Assembly (NCBI GenBank): GCA_021229015.1
Contig: CM037785.1
Location: forward strand, 1,607,093 to 1,671,092
DNA from: Solen grandis
Taxonomy: Eukaryota > Mollusca > Bivalvia > Adapedonta > Solenidae
DNA length: 64,000 bases
Direction: 5' to 3'
Position numbers and translations under genes: made by a program. Positions 36,617 to 49,832 of this stretch are shown one piece after another. Below the pieces are notes generated by a model, which did no database searches, had not been told where the DNA came from, and saw nothing but the letters and a program-made list of their open reading frames with translations. Within the stretch, counting starts at the first letter, position 1; each line of letters starts with the position of its first letter.

Positions 36617-36890
36617 CTAAATGACCGAGTGGTAAGAGCGTTCGCGCCGGGAAATCGTGGGTTTGATCCCGGGTCGCGACTTACGGTAATCGCAAAATTG
36701 TAACCGGTGTATATGATCTTTATAAATATAAGGATTGTTCCAAGAAAACGTGTTGGGCCACGTGTTTGGAAAACGTAACTGTGTGGTACTTTCTTAATAG
36801 CGTGATAACGCAGAATATTGTAGCCGCAGTACCAACGTACCTGAAATGTCTTCAGGACGGAAAAATCCTGCAAACAAATTGTACTAAATG
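36617..36890 (+). mobile_element. tRNA-derived SINE with well-preserved tRNA-like head
   Basis: ATGACCGAGTGGTAAGAGCG (A box) and GTGGGTTTGATCCCGGGTCG (B box) are spaced as in a tRNA gene. No acceptor-stem match or terminator run closes a functional tRNA. The body continues through GTGTTGGGCCACGTGTTTGG and GTACCAACGTACCTGAAATG to about 36890. The distal TGAAATGTC resembles the SINE-2 end, so it may be a subfamily. Confidence 0.6.
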
Positions 36891-37269
36891 CCTTAGACAT
36901 GTTGAAAACTAATTAAAATCCTATCTTATATAAAATACCAGAAGCAATATTTCAAGTTGCACGAATAAAATGATTAGCCAGCTTGCGTGTGCAGTGCTGT
37001 TATACCTTGATACGTGAAATTGTTAAACAGGAAATTGTTATTTCATTCATTCATTGGTGGTATCGTTCCTTACCCATATTCAGGACCGACATATAGATTA
37101 TTTGCAACTAGACTAAAAGGTAGCATTGTTGTACAATTTCAGAAGGATTATGTGAATTTCGTCAGCTCACTTTATATAGTATGCTGGTGAACCTCTCTGG
37201 CTTTCAATGGACAAATATAATGGCCTTAAATCAACCTTAAATCAACATTTCTGCTTTCCTCTACATTAA

Positions 37270-37305
<36 letters not shown>

Positions 37306-38511
37306 TTTAACTCAAAAAGTTTACTTGAATTTTGTTTTGAAAATACTTTATATAAAAATAATGTATTGTCATAAAGATGAAATTTTAACATCGCCGTTAC
37401 ATCTTTCGAAATACGCATGACTGTTGCTTCCTTCATCAGACACAAACACTGCTGTTGCACACTGCACAACGCTTAACGAGTTCAATCGGGAACCCTGGTC
37501 TGTCAAGTGACTGGTATAGCAATCAATTGTTACTTAATTTGGCAGAATTACAAGCTGGAAAATTAGTGTTTATGCAGCCTGCATACCTTTTTATATGTCA
37601 ATTGATGCATGGCCCGGTGGTGAATTTTCCAGGGGTGAGGCATGTCCCGTGCCCATTTGGTCGGAAATAAGTCAGCTAAGAGTGTACAGTCTATTTACTA
37701 TATTTTCATTTTGTAATGATTGTTGGCACTTTTATTACAATTATTATAGTATTCATCATCATCATTATCATCATCACTGGAAATCATCATCATCATCATC
37801 ATCAAGTTATTTTGTACGCATACGGCCCCATCGTGTTGTTCCCGTATAGCCTAAAGAGAATAATAAGTCCTGCTTAATTGTATCTGTCTAATATTTCCAC
37901 TGAGATTTCCTAGCTGTCCGTATTGATTTTCCGACGTTATCCAAAACAAATATGATTTACCTAATGGTAAAATTAAAATTCATTTCAAGTTAATTATTTT
38001 TTTCTGTGTCTTTTGTTTATCAGTACCGGTCCTGCAGTATGTCTTTTCATCTACCAACAAACAATATATTGTAGATACATAGTTGTATTGTCAACAGCTG
38101 TGTTTATCCTTCAATTGAATGCCATCAATGCATTTACCTTTAAATAGTTATTTTATTCAATTGCTTTCAATATAGTAATTGCATTCAGTATGCAGTCAAG
38201 TTTTTGTTAATTCATATACAGCATTTCTGTCCAATGGCCTAGTTTGGTATTAAACTTATTGCGATGTTTATTGCCAATATATTGTGCTTTATTTAAAAAG
38301 TAAAGGTGATTAATACACCCTGGTCTTCGTGTATTATGAGTGTATGACGTGGCATACGGGACGCGTCCCCGGCCTATGTGAAGCAGGCGTATACTAACTA
38401 AAGCATGCATAACATGTGAGTTTATTTCCTTGGCGCTTATTGGCCATCTCATTTGTTTGTTAACGTCCCACCGAAAGTATTTCAAATATTTGGAGACGAT
38501 GTCTACTTTAG
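36891..38511. other. No supported gene; simple repeats
   Basis: (CT)n at 37271-37301 and an ATC/CAT microsatellite at about 37755-37804. Frames at 37455-37670 and 38207-38530 have no recognised domain. Confidence 0.4.
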
Positions 38512-38752
38512 GCAGATATAGTGCTGCCACACTGCAGTGTCACGCCGTAGGCATGTGGCATGATACCACACCCAGTCACATTATCCTGACACCGGGCCAA
38601 CCAGTTCAGGAACTAGCCTTATATGCTGAGCGCCAAGCAAGGAAGCTATAACAGTGCCATTTTTACGACTTTGGTATGTCGTGACCGGGGATCGAACCCA
38701 CGACCTCCAGATTCCGGGGCGGTCGATCAAACCACTCGGCCACATAGACCGT
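38512..38752 (-). mobile_element. Full-length SINE-2 family copy
   Basis: On the minus strand it begins GGTCTATGTGGCCGAGTGGT (A-box region), with B box GTGGGTTCGATCCCCGGTCA. The body is CTTGGCGCTCAGCATATAAG, GGTGTCAGGATAATGTGACT, ACACTGCAGTGTGGCAGCAC. It gives the full head-to-body structure for the family seen at 24362, 48315 and 49522. Confidence 0.85.
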
Positions 38753-41700
38753 AGGCCAGTCTCGGAACATCTCTAATATTCACAGTTCCACAACAATGGT
38801 TATTATTTTAGGCTCTTGTCTGTCCTGAATGACCATCACTTGGTGAATTCAACGCATCAAACATTATGCCAAAGGGACCGGTTTGATCTTGATTTCTGAA
38901 AGTGCAAAGTGTGCAAGTGAGCTCTCATCATATTAGTAAGATATTATATACGTATACAATATATGCCTTACCGTGTAACGTTTCCTTAGAAGAGTGAATT
39001 ACTTCGAAATGATAAAAGAAAACACTCCCCCAACAACTTACGTATTAAACGACCACCAGTGTGATTTCTGTAACTGTTCAATAAACATGCTTTGTTTTAG
39101 AGTTTGCCCTTCCATGTATCTTTTGGTGTGTGTGTGTGTGTGGTTTTTTCCTGACTTAGACACCGAACTTAGAGTGGTTGTGTCTTTAGCAAACTCTATC
39201 TAGGTATCTAGGATCACTCGGCTTTCTCTCCCACATTCTGGACGTTGTTATGTTAGAAATACTGCTAAGCTAAACTACTAAGCCACTACCTAATTTACAA
39301 ACGTAAATCATCGATGATTCCACCAGAAGCAGGTTCGGAGTAAAACAGTGAAATTAATCAAATATTTTGATTTTCATAAAATGGCTTGTTTTTGTACAAC
39401 AACTGAGTTGATTTCTCGTGACATGATAACAAAGCTTTTGAGAAGTCTACTTGAACTAAAAATCTTCTGCACTAGTAAATATCAGCCGTGATAATTATGA
39501 TAGATATTGCTAGAATTATATCGGTTAAATAACTTGGTGTCCCCCCGCGCCATTATCTCCCTTCATGCTTTTTGTTAGGTTGACTCTCGTGTTATAAAAC
39601 CCACACCTTTATGTGTAATCAGTTTTCCTAGCTAATAGACGAATGTAGCTGTAATCTGTCTAGTCAGATAAGATGTCATTCGAATGATCAAATTAGGTTG
39701 TTTGTTTAATTGATTTCATACGTTCAGTGTGAACTCTCTGTAAATAAGATATCTGAGCACACTTCCGTTCCTGCCAGCTGTTCCAACAAGAAAACTGAAA
39801 TATTTATGAACCAGGGCGATAATTCCCTCAAGTTAAAGATGAAGCAGCGTTACAGAACACATCATCAGCAGAGAGCATTAAGGTTAAGTCAAAAGATAAT
39901 GAACCATTGCTGTTCTGGCAAACTGTTCACTTGCATCTCACAAATGAGAGCATGGTTCTTAGTTTGTTGGAAATTAATTACATCTAAATTACTTGATAAA
40001 CGATTACTTTAATGTCGACAAAGCTAACGAAATCTAAACACCCGTAATCCATGATAATGAGAGCCAAGAAAGGAGTAACAGCCCGTGCGCAATTATAAAC
40101 ATTCATAAGAAATAGATGGATGCATGGTTTTAAGGGAAGTGATGTAGCAACAATATCATATGTATTTTTATTATTGCACACTTCGCAGGACCGGGGGAGT
40201 GTAGAGTGTAATTGATTTTACAAATCAGCTCTCCAGTATTCTCCAAATAACATAAACAAAGCAGTTATTATGACCCATTTTCCTGGTAACAGTCTTACGG
40301 TTTTCGATTATTACTCTGTTTAGTGAGCACATCGATCTCACCCAGTGGTGAATGCCACTCACTGGTATATTTCATCTCATATTACTTAACCCTATGATCT
40401 AAGACTTACTCATTCAGGAATATGTTTTGTTATTTGAGATATACAAACATCCAAACATGTTTTCTTACCCTTAATCTCTTACATCCTATCCCCATTTGTT
40501 ATCTTTTTTTTTCTCGAATAAACACACTTGTAGGATGAAGGATATGTCTTTAATGAACCATACAATGTTATATTCTAACTTACACATTGGTTGTAATCTG
40601 ATCCGATTTTATCAAAGGAAGCATATGTGTCCTGGTTTTGATCAATAAATTTGGAAAAGCAAAAGCATGCTCAGTTCAAAAGCCGGGTTCAAATCATCTA
40701 AAACTGAAATATTTCAATGAATTAAGTTATCGCAGAATTTGTCTTCATTTTTTAAGCCTTTCAAGACAAAAACCTATTTTGGTAATAGCACAACGGACTG
40801 CTGCGTTTTATCAAGCATTTTATATGGCGATATTCAAATTTATTTCTCGTTTAATATATCATTTCAAAGGGGATACTACATCTGTTTTTTGTAAGTGCAG
40901 TACATAATGACTGTTACCCTTAAAAACAATTAGTTCTTGAAAACAGAGCCTTCTACATTAACTTTGACATGAAAAGTAAGGCAAACGTTTTCCTTTTTTA
41001 TTTTGAGGGGATGGTTACGCAATTTAGTAACATGGGTAATGTTTTGCTTACCTCCCTTTGCTGTCATTTTTAAAATGTTTAACAAAATTACCAAACAGAC
41101 GATCTGGATATTAGGCGGGAGACGGCAACTTTGAAATGCATGCGAGTATATTAACTTGTTACAAATGTTTAACATTGTGAGGCGGTGTGCAGGCATATGG
41201 CCAATGTAACTGAAATGTCAAGGTCACACGTGGAAATTGAATGTCAAAAATGAATATAGCATTCAGAAACTACTTTCTTATGGAAAACTTTTTATGGAAT
41301 TTCCACATGTCTTGGTTTTTGTATTTCATTGTAAAATTCTTATTAAGTGGAACAGTAAATCTATCAGACTGTTTGCAAATAGAACATTCGCGAAGCCAAC
41401 ACTTAAAATGTCATGATGAACAATACTACTGAAATTGATTTCACCAACAGTGTCCTAGTGGTATTCCAGACTATACCGTTTGTATATAATTACTGGGAAA
41501 TTGACTGGCATATGTGCGATTAAAATTTATCTGAATATGTCAACTCGTTACCTCCGTCTCGTTCCTGTCATTCTTTGCCAAACAATAAGGCAAAGAGCAG
41601 ATTTGTTGCTCCATAAAGCAGCAGTAGCGAAGACGCAAATTACCCATGTGTCATTCCCGAAAGATGCGTTGCTATTATTGCAATGTAAGTTTCTTTAGAG

Positions 41701-43242
41701 AGTACGTCAAACTGATGGATCTTAAAACCTCTTCGGAGTTTCTTCATTTCCAGTCTCCACACGTGCATCGGTGACAGCTGATCTAAAACTTGGTTGAATC
41801 CCCCGTAAATTTAGTCATCATCCCTGTGGTTTTTATGTACAACAATAAAAGATAAGGTGATAGGATCCCTCCTTGACGACCACCACGGTTCAGATAGTCA
41901 ATCTGTCATACAAATGCCAGTCAGCGCGTCTGATAAACATCCTCTCTCTCTCTCTCTCTCTCTCAAAAAATAAAAAAATGAATGCAATTTTTGTTGATTC
42001 TAGGTAATGATGGGTACTCTATATAATCGTTGTTTAGTTTACGTAGACCCATTCTAAAGACAGTATCGTGGCGACATTTATTCTTGAAAACGTAAGATCA
42101 ACGAAATGAAATTTTTTCAATGGTTCGATGTTTGTCGGTAAAACCACTCATGAACTCATCGAAATTTAGTCATACACGAAATTAATCCTTTTAATCTATA
42201 CATGTCTGTGCAATTTTATTGATTTATAACTAAGGTCTCCCTTTAACGTCACTTATCTTCTACTCATTTAATTTTACTGCTAATTTTCTCTTTGGAAGCT
42301 GTACAAATATGAACACAACTTATATATCGTGTATCCCTTTATTCATATGAAGCTGCATATGTGATTTTCAATTTGTTTTAACAACAGAAAGGTCACTATA
42401 AACCTTTGTTGAGTATGATAATTAGTGACTAAACAGATTTTAAAACAATTTTAAAGCAATTAGGATAACTGAGACTGAAATTACATGATCATAACGTGCA
42501 TTTTAAACATAAACATGTACTTAATCATATAACTTGCATACTAAAGAACTTTAAACATCAGATTTTCTCACAATACTAATCACTTTGACACCCCCGAAGT
42601 GCGTTTTAATGAGACGGGACTCTTCATTCATGATACATCATCGTTTTTATAGAGAACATAACACGTGTTTAAAACAGACAGTAGCGTTTCATTTGAAATT
42701 ATCACTTTATTCGTGATTATTCGGCATCCGTGGCTTAGGTTCCAGATTCATCTCGTTTTTATTGCCAGGAAATGTTGAATCAATAAAAAGGAAATCGGTT
42801 AAGCGGGGAATTACTTGCCTGTCACGTCAGATTGAATATAGAATTAAGCGTGATTTCCAGCCGTTATATTTACACACGAGGGAACTATTCTTGTTTGTGC
42901 CTATCATCTTTGAATACTGATTTTGCATATTGTTTAAACTAGTTATAAACACTAATCACAAGCCATTTATTAAGCATTTATTCAAACATATCTTTTTTTA
43001 CTTTGCTTTTTAAAGCGTTCAGTCGGTAGCAATATGAAAACAGAAAACAACTTGTTTGTATAGCTTTTTTTAAACTTATTTCATTTTATCAATTCTTAAA
43101 CTTTCTTGCCAGTTTATGGATTGGACTAGTATTTTGTGTCTAATTGGCCCTGACAAATTTGAACATATATTTTTTTCGGATTTTCAATCATATACATGTG
43201 TGACGAAGCGTCGTCACAGGTATAAATACAATCTTTGACGTT
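38753..43242. other. AT-rich spacer, no supported gene
   Basis: (TG)n at about 39124-39141 and (CT)n at 41941-41964. Frames of 60-100 codons (39710-40012, 40638-40907, 40930-41196, 41241-41432) show no recognised domains. I looked for a receptor signal-peptide exon ending with a phase-1 donor and found no convincing candidate. Confidence 0.4.
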
Positions 43243-43320
43243 ATGGAGTCGATTCTTTTGGCTCAATGGTTAGAGCATTGGACTCGCACGCCGACGGACC
43301 GGGTTCGTTCTTGGGCTGGG
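43243..43320 (+). mobile_element. tRNA-Ala(CGC)-like pseudogene or SINE head
   Basis: TTTTGGCTCAATGGTTAGAG (A box), an anticodon-arm-like TTGGACTCGCACGCCGA with CGC in anticodon position, and CCGGGTTCGTTCTTGGG (B box, imperfect) occur in tRNA order. The acceptor stem does not pair and no T-run terminator follows, so a functional tRNA is unlikely. Confidence 0.55.
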
Positions 43321-44132
43321 TCGAGTTTGTTACACATGATAGCATATGGCCAGAGTTTATTTTCGATGTCAGAGGATAAATCGTGCAATAATATTGTAAC
43401 ATTACAACAATATGCACATCAAATGCACGTGAATGTTATGCTTCTCATGTCACTTACACATACATATATAGTGTGTGTGTTTATGTCTGAAAACACATTT
43501 TAACGTCATTTGAAAAGTCGAAAACATTTTCGCCTCGTCAACGTACCAAGAAAAGTGGCAGGAATTAGCCACCATACAATACAGTCCGCCCTGTCGACAA
43601 TACTGATGTAGACAAGGGCACGAAGTGCTTAACAAGTCAGAATTTATATTCTCTCCTACAAACTTTTCAGACCTATAATGTCAAACTGGATGTGATTATG
43701 GGCAGGAGTCTGCTGCAAGTCTGCCGATACTTGTGACAACAGGCGAGAAAATCGCATCCTGCAGACGAATTTCAGTAATTCTGGTGTTTTCGAGGATACA
43801 AATGTTTTCAAAGAACCAGGGAGTGGAGAATTTGTCACAATATCCATTTATTTTAATATTTGTCATTGACATGTTGCGTAAATTTTCTTCCAAACAAAAA
43901 CATGAGTTTTAATTTCAAGAACTTGTACATTTACTTAACTCTTTTGAAGGCAGATTTTTTTCTTAAAATTTGATATTTCCGGTTCCATTTAGAATCATGC
44001 ATTAACTAGTATTTCCGGTTCCACTGAGGGTCCTGCAGTAACTAGTCAAACGACGGTCCTTGATATTGACTCCCTTTCAGAACTTTCAAATGTTAATATG
44101 GTTGACCATCATAAGTTATCTTTAATTATTTA
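43321..44132. other. No supported feature
   Basis: AT-rich. The short duplication TATTTCCGGTTCCA near 43973 and 44010 is the only pattern noted. Confidence 0.4.
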
Positions 44133-44325
44133 AGGTAATCCACCCATCATTAAATTGTGAGCATGGTCCATCAGGTGATCGTGGGAGTTTCACAGTAAAT
44201 GCAAGCTTTTATAGAGTTTGTGCAAAAGAGCCTATAACTAGTCAATGGATGCTTACATCTGCACTGAAGTCTTTTAAAGCATTTGAAGGACTATGATCAT
44301 AATTTGGTGATACATGTAGACGGAT
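44133..44325 (+). repeat. Dispersed repeat R2, copy 2
   Basis: GTAATCCACCCATCATTAAA, GTGAGCATGG, GTGATCGTGGGAGTTTCACAG, GTAAATGCAAGC and AGCATTTGAAGGACTATG match 2115-2305 in order. Confidence 0.65.
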
Positions 44326-44444
44326 TACTTTACATAATAGTTTACATAAAGATTATAATTAGTTCATCAGGTAACTTTAACAATGCACCATTTTTAAGTA
44401 TTATAAAAAGTTGACGTGTAATATCGTCTCCAGTAGGATGACCT

Positions 44445-44640
44445 TTATTAGACTTGTTTTGATGCATTTGCAAACGCAGCCGACAAAGATCAGACAGCTC
44501 CTGGAAGGAGTTGTCTAATAAGGTTCTCCTGTGTTTCCTCAAACAGTAATGTAGCTCAGATACAATATGGTATTTACAACGAAGAAAATATATCGTTTTA
44601 TAAACCATTTAAGGGTTAAGTAAATTATTTTTCCTCGAGT
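44445..44640 (+). repeat. Dispersed repeat R1, copy 3
   Basis: AAAGATCAGACAGCTCCTGG, AAGGTTCTCCTGTGTTTCCTC and TTTATAAACCATTTAAG follow the order of 1700-1905 and 31530-31735. Diverged. Confidence 0.5.
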
Positions 44641-45607
44641 CATATTTCATGATGTTATAGGTATTAAATAATACGACAAAGTCCAAATTCAGAAGCAATA
44701 TTGATGTTGAACCAAAATTTGACCTAAAGTTTGAGCATACGTAACCTTTTTTTATGAGAATGACGCTACGTAATGGTGTTAGAAAAAAATCCGTAGATTT
44801 TTACAGATGTCTTACATAAAGTACTACAGTGTTTGAAATTTTAGTTACAGCCTCAAGCCATTAGTATATAATAGAAACTATACTACTGGGATTCATTTAT
44901 TGGAATTTAAATTGATAAATTAATTTTATGAATTTGAGCCATTATGTATTTAGGGAATTCATTTATATTTCATTCCTGATTTTCAATCAAGCTTGTTTGA
45001 ATTATCATTTAATTCGTTGCTACTCGGTTTACATCTCACATAACCGCCTAATTTGTGTCTGATACAAATTTCTTATTTCAAATCCATTTGTCTTTTATTA
45101 CTTGCATATTGTTGAAACATTAATTATGGAATTTCAAATTTATATCTGACACTTATTGCAGGTTATTTTGTATTTTAATTTATACCGACTGCTCTGTTCA
45201 TTTTGAGAGAGGCTGTTTCAATATCGGTAACATTCTTTGAGAATTTCAATTAAGAAGGGGCGACTTGGACAAATTATGTGAACACATTTGTGAATAGAGG
45301 CAGGAAATTATAGTTCTCAGAATGTGATTTATTATTTGTATTCGCTCATATTCGTTTTGAAGTCTAGAAATAAAGAAATAAATCCCTTTCCTTTTGTAAA
45401 TAGTGTTATAAGGAGAAGCAAAATTTTTACTAAGTTCTTTAGAATTGTAACCGTTTTTATTTCATTACGTAAATTTCTTTTTAATCTAATATTGTCAAAT
45501 ATTTTATTAAAATGAATGAGTAACTAAGATTAAATTCGTCCAAGTTCAACAAGAAGATTTGAAAGCAATTTAAACGAATGATTTTGGTTAATATTTTTTT
45601 ATTATTT

Positions 45608-45609
<2 letters not shown>

Positions 45610-45652
<43 letters not shown>

Positions 45653-45653
45653 A
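45610..45653. repeat. (TA)n microsatellite
   Basis: About 44 bp of almost uninterrupted TA, broken once by TT. Confidence 0.95.
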
Positions 45654-46744
45654 ATGTGTACATGGTGTGTTGAGAATGTAAATAAAACTGAATGTTACAG
45701 ACAAGTGAAATTTTAATTAATATCTGAGATTATTTAAACAGCAATTCATCATATTTTAAGATATTGAATCATTTATTTTGATAAAATAGTGTTGACGATT
45801 TGGTAAAGATAAAGAAGATGACGATGATGATAGCATCGGCCATATGATAGCCATATAAAATTCAATTAGCTGTCTTCTAGCCTGCCAAACTCGTATTTTG
45901 CCAAGATTCTTCTTAGCAAAACTTAACTCTTACGTAGCCTGATTTGAATAATGCAAATAAATACATCGTGTATGCGTTCTAATTTTAAAGACAGGATGTC
46001 ATTAATGCCCATTCAACCTTTGGCGAGTCTGCAATTTTATGCTTGTAAAATATTGGAATATAAAGTAGCGATTAAATTAAAGACCCGTCTTCTTACGAGG
46101 CCTATTGTCTGTTAACAACAAAAAGAAATCTGCATTGTAAACACCGCCGGTCTGTATCAATTGATAATGCTGGGGGTGATATTGAAAACGCAAATAATTT
46201 TTTAATCGAATTATGAACAACGAATGCACTGTTGGATGAAATGTTACTCATTTTGCCAAATTTTCGTACACCATTCTTCTGCAGCAAATGACAATCACTT
46301 GCTTTGTATCTCAATCAAAGCCAATAGAAAGTATATTAAAAACAAATACTATTATTTGGTCCAACTGGCTTATCTACAAACACAGTGGTCTCTAGTATTC
46401 CGCCGCAGAAATAATGGGACATTGTTCTATGAATTAGTGAATGCATTCATACGGAAGCCTGTTCTGACCATTTCATTAGTCCGTGTACTATATGACACTC
46501 GTAACAGTTAAGCACTGGGATACCGTGCTTGTTTACTGACTTATTATCACACCTACAGATATTCGAGATTTAAGGGTTGTTGGGATATATCTGGGCTGAA
46601 CAGGATTCCTTAAATATAGAATTGGAAACACACACTTGGGGCACTTTGTAATTTGATAACCCATTGGAGAACATTTATTTATCATACGGAGGCCGAGTAG
46701 TCGTAGCGGCAGATTAATGGTTCCACGCGTTTTTGTTGTTGTTG

Positions 46745-46748
<4 letters not shown>

Positions 46749-46790
<42 letters not shown>
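46749..46790. repeat. (TG)n microsatellite
   Basis: Twenty-one uninterrupted TG dinucleotides. Confidence 0.97.
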
Positions 46791-46791
<1 letters not shown>

Positions 46792-47909
46792 CACCAGCTG
46801 TATAAACCAGCGCGATCATTCCTTAATAGTTATTAAATCACAATAAGATCATTGTATCTATAAATATTTGCAGAATTAGTTATACTCTAGGACGAGTATT
46901 CATCTTCAATTCAGATGATATTAATAAAAACAAATTAATTATTTCTTACACAGAAACATTTATATTAATGCAAAAGCCTTAAGCCCTAATTCGAAAATTA
47001 AATTGTGAACCCATACAAACGCTAGGTGTCTTGCTATCTTATTCAGTGTGTTGGCGTGAACTGCATATCCACCTTTCAAGTTGTTTGGCAAACTCGCATC
47101 TGTAAAGTTAATTGCCTTGACAACTTGTGTGCGTATATCGGCACTGATTCGTGCATCTAGATTATATTTTCGCTGTTCATCTAGTAAATGATTATTCAAG
47201 ACAATCTAATTGCATTAACAATATAATTAATTTTTGACTATTACTCGTAAAACGCTTAGTAAGAATCTCTTCATTATTTTAAACCCTGTTCTAGAAACAG
47301 CTTCGGAGGTCTTTACTTGTCAGATATCCGTGTCATGTTTTATTGTTTAAGCAATGAATCCCAGATGAAAATTGCCGTTTTTCTTACACTGTGAGAATGA
47401 TTGAGTATTCTTTAATGTGAAACGTCAGTGTTAATGTCGTTCATACAGCATTGCGTTGCGTGAAATTGCTATAAAATATATGTCAAGATGTGTTTAACTA
47501 CTATAACTTGTAAGCTAGTGACCACTGTTTAGCTATAAATTGCCCCGTCCAATTTATCAACTGAAAGGAGAGAGAGAGGGAGAGAGAGAGATTGGATTGG
47601 TTTGTCATAGTTATTTAACAGAATACTGAATACTGATATTATTAAAATTTGATCATTTTCCCCCAGACACAGTGCAGTTTATATTCAAGAAATAATGCTC
47701 GTTTGTTTTGTTTTTTGTTGTTTTCTTTTTTGTGTTGTTGTTGTTGTTGTTGTTTCTTCAAATTTATTGCTTTTAAAAAAAGACCGAAAAATCAAAGCAG
47801 CAGTAGTCTGTATGTGCCTTCGTCTGTGGTTAGACATCAATAAAGACTCAAATACAAAAACTAATGGTAGAAATGTACCTTAAATGTTTTTTTGTTGTTT
47901 TTTTTTCAG

Positions 47910-48065
47910 CGGGATTATTCGAAAAAGAGCACGAAGCATTGGAGCTTGTCTTTAAGGACGCCTCAGAGAAAATGAACTTATTCAGGGTCTTAGGTCAAGA
48001 CAGATGGATTGTTTATCACGTTGTTCAGACACCCACGGGGGACAGTTTTGAAGCCAATAAAGAAG
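47910..48065 (+). CDS. Kainate-type ionotropic glutamate receptor, early amino-terminal-domain exon (partial gene)
   Basis: This internal exon of 156 nt encodes about 52 residues at the start of the extracellular amino-terminal (LIVBP-like) domain. The receptor is a glutamate-gated cation channel of the plasma membrane; this lobe governs subunit assembly. A polypyrimidine tract and CAG precede the exon, ending at 47909. A consensus donor GTAAGC begins at 48066. The exon opens with two bases of a split codon and closes with one base of the next. Visible landmarks are GLFEKE at residues 2-7, matching the GGIFE start of GRIK amino-terminal domains, and DSFEANKE at residues 45-52, matching DSFEASKK of GRIK2. 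The middle is divergent. Joined to the exon at 60294, the split codon reads Val and the alignment to GRIK continues without a gap. AMPA receptors match less well. No start codon or signal peptide is present, so at least one upstream exon is missing. The subtype (GRIK1-5 or a mollusc-specific paralogue) is undecided, so no symbol is given. Confidence 0.85.
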
Positions 48066-48314
48066 GTAAGCAACTTTTCCTATTATGAAATACTACATGG
48101 CTTTCTCCTATTAGTTTAAACATACATATATTTCATTGCCAAAACATAGTATTATACATTATATGAAACAAAACAAAACAGTGAATCTCTGCTACTCCCG
48201 TTACTACAGTCACGTTCCTGTTATCATCATCATCATCATCATCATCATCATATTTATTACAGAAAAATAATGACTCGCCATCTTAAAAAGATAGATAGAT
48301 CATTGTTTACCACC

Positions 48315-48545
48315 TATTTAGAGATTGGCCTCACATCCTTGAGGCCGCCGTATGCTCGATCCCTGGTCAGAACATACCAATCCTTTATAGTGTACTCCGT
48401 TGTCTTACGGTATTGCCAGAACTATTTGGCCAAATGTCAGGATAACTTGATTGGGTGAGGTTTTAATACAGCGTCATATCTGTTTTATGTAGACAATTCA
48501 CCAAAATGACGCAAGTACTGTCAATGGAGCGTTGGAAACAAATAA
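48315..48545 (+). mobile_element. Diverged SINE-2 family copy in the receptor intron
   Basis: TATGCTCGATCCCTGGTCAG (B-box-like), TGGCCAAATGTCAGGATAAC, TTGATTGGGTGAGG and TACTGTCAATGGAGCGTTGG with an AAACAAATAAAAAC tail follow the SINE-2 order. It lies about 250 bp downstream of the first exon, in sense orientation. Confidence 0.65.
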
Positions 48546-49521
48546 AAACACACACAGTCAGGCAATAAAAGTCAGAGAAAGCAATGGAATTTAAAGATAA
48601 CGTTTAAAATGATAACATCGAACAGTTTACTCTCTCTATACGCCTCAGTCTTGGAAACTGGTGTTACTCAAGGCAGAAAATAAACGTTGATTACTTTTAA
48701 CATAAACACGGTTTCCCCCCATAGGTAAACAGGTACAAAGTAATATGAACATTATTAGAGTTATGACTGAGAACACGTTTGTTTCTGACACAAAATGTCG
48801 CTTCAACTGTAGTTTTGTTGAGGGCATAAAGATGTGAATAACCGATATCTGTACATGGAAGACGTTTGACGGCTATGTTTCGGGTACCTCTTTCTACGTT
48901 ATTGTCACTTTCAAGAGTTTTTGTAAAGCTCACAAGAAGTTCAACGCCCTTAATAAGTTGAGTAGAAAGACAAAGAGATCTGTGGAAGTTCAATTAACAG
49001 GTCCTTGATGGCCAACACAGTTTGCGTGGTTACAGTTACACACGGTCCTTTCGAAGAAATACGTTTATTAGCCATGATCAAACGAATCGTAATACCCTGA
49101 GCATCTAGCACATATGTTAATTGGATATAATAAGACTAGCCACTAGTTCGATCAGTCAAAATGTTTGAATTTGAAATAAGTCCATTGCAATAACTTCAGC
49201 CGCGCTAGTTAAATGTTCTCTTACGGAATGCTGGAGTTATTATGAGAAGTTGGGCTTTGATTTTAGACGAGTCACACACGTTTAATTTTTTTTCAGTTAC
49301 AAACTACATCTTTGGCAAGCGCCTTGGCTAGGATATAGAGTATGGCCCACTGCAAATCATTTGTATCTCACTGAATTCTGATAAGTTAAATCAGTTACTG
49401 CTGTCTGATTATCAGATAAACAATATGCAGACGTTGACACGTGTTTATAGTGCGCTTGTTTTCTGCTCACAAATGCTTATGAGATACAACTGTTATCACT
49501 CATTTATAAATAGTTTCACAA

Positions 49522-49832
49522 CCGTGGGGTCGTGGGTTCGACCCCCTACCGCAACATAAACGGAACTTGGCTATTTTCCTTGTCTGGCGCTAGTGCCATG
49601 AGTTGTTGGCCAAGTGTCAGGGAACATGTGGTATAATAATGGGGTCATCTCCCTGGCTTGACGCTCAGCATACAGTTGGTTGTTCCAGGATGTATTGCCT
49701 GGCCTAGTGTGGTTCCATGTCACTTGTCCACGGCGTGATTTTGCACCGAGGCAGCGTTGCGTCTGCCACATGCAGACAGGGTCACCATATGTCTGAAATA
49801 CTGTCGATAGAATGCTTAACCCAAACAAACAT
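49522..49832 (+). mobile_element. SINE-2 family copy, near full length, in the receptor intron
   Basis: The B box GTCGTGGGTTCGACCCCCTA is followed by GGCGCTAGTGCCATGAGTTG, GGCTTGACGCTCAGCATACA, TGTCCACGGCGTGATTTTGC and TGTCTGAAATACTGTCGATA, ending AACCCAAACAAACA. The upstream A-box half is weak. It is longer than the 24.4-kb copy because of an additional middle segment. Confidence 0.75.

Larger units (their letters stand above)
44641..47909. other. AT-rich region upstream of the first recognised receptor exon
   Basis: Contains (TA)n at 45610-45653, (TG)n at 46749-46790, a GAGAGA tract at about 47569-47591, (GTT)n at about 47735-47753, and a polypyrimidine stretch up to the acceptor at 47909. 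The segment is presumably intron sequence of the receptor gene, at least near its 3' end. No coding exon was recognised. Confidence 0.5.

Noticed and set aside
36617..36685. Functional tRNA gene
   Set aside because: tRNA-like boxes continue into a SINE body with no closing acceptor strand.
40165..40210. miR-92-like TATTGCAC string with a partly complementary segment
   Set aside because: The seed-like match is not followed by the mature miR-92 sequence and the hairpin is weak.
43243..43320. Functional tRNA-Ala gene
   Set aside because: A and B boxes are present, but the acceptor stem does not pair, the B-box arm is imperfect, and no terminator T-run follows; a pseudogene or SINE head fits better.
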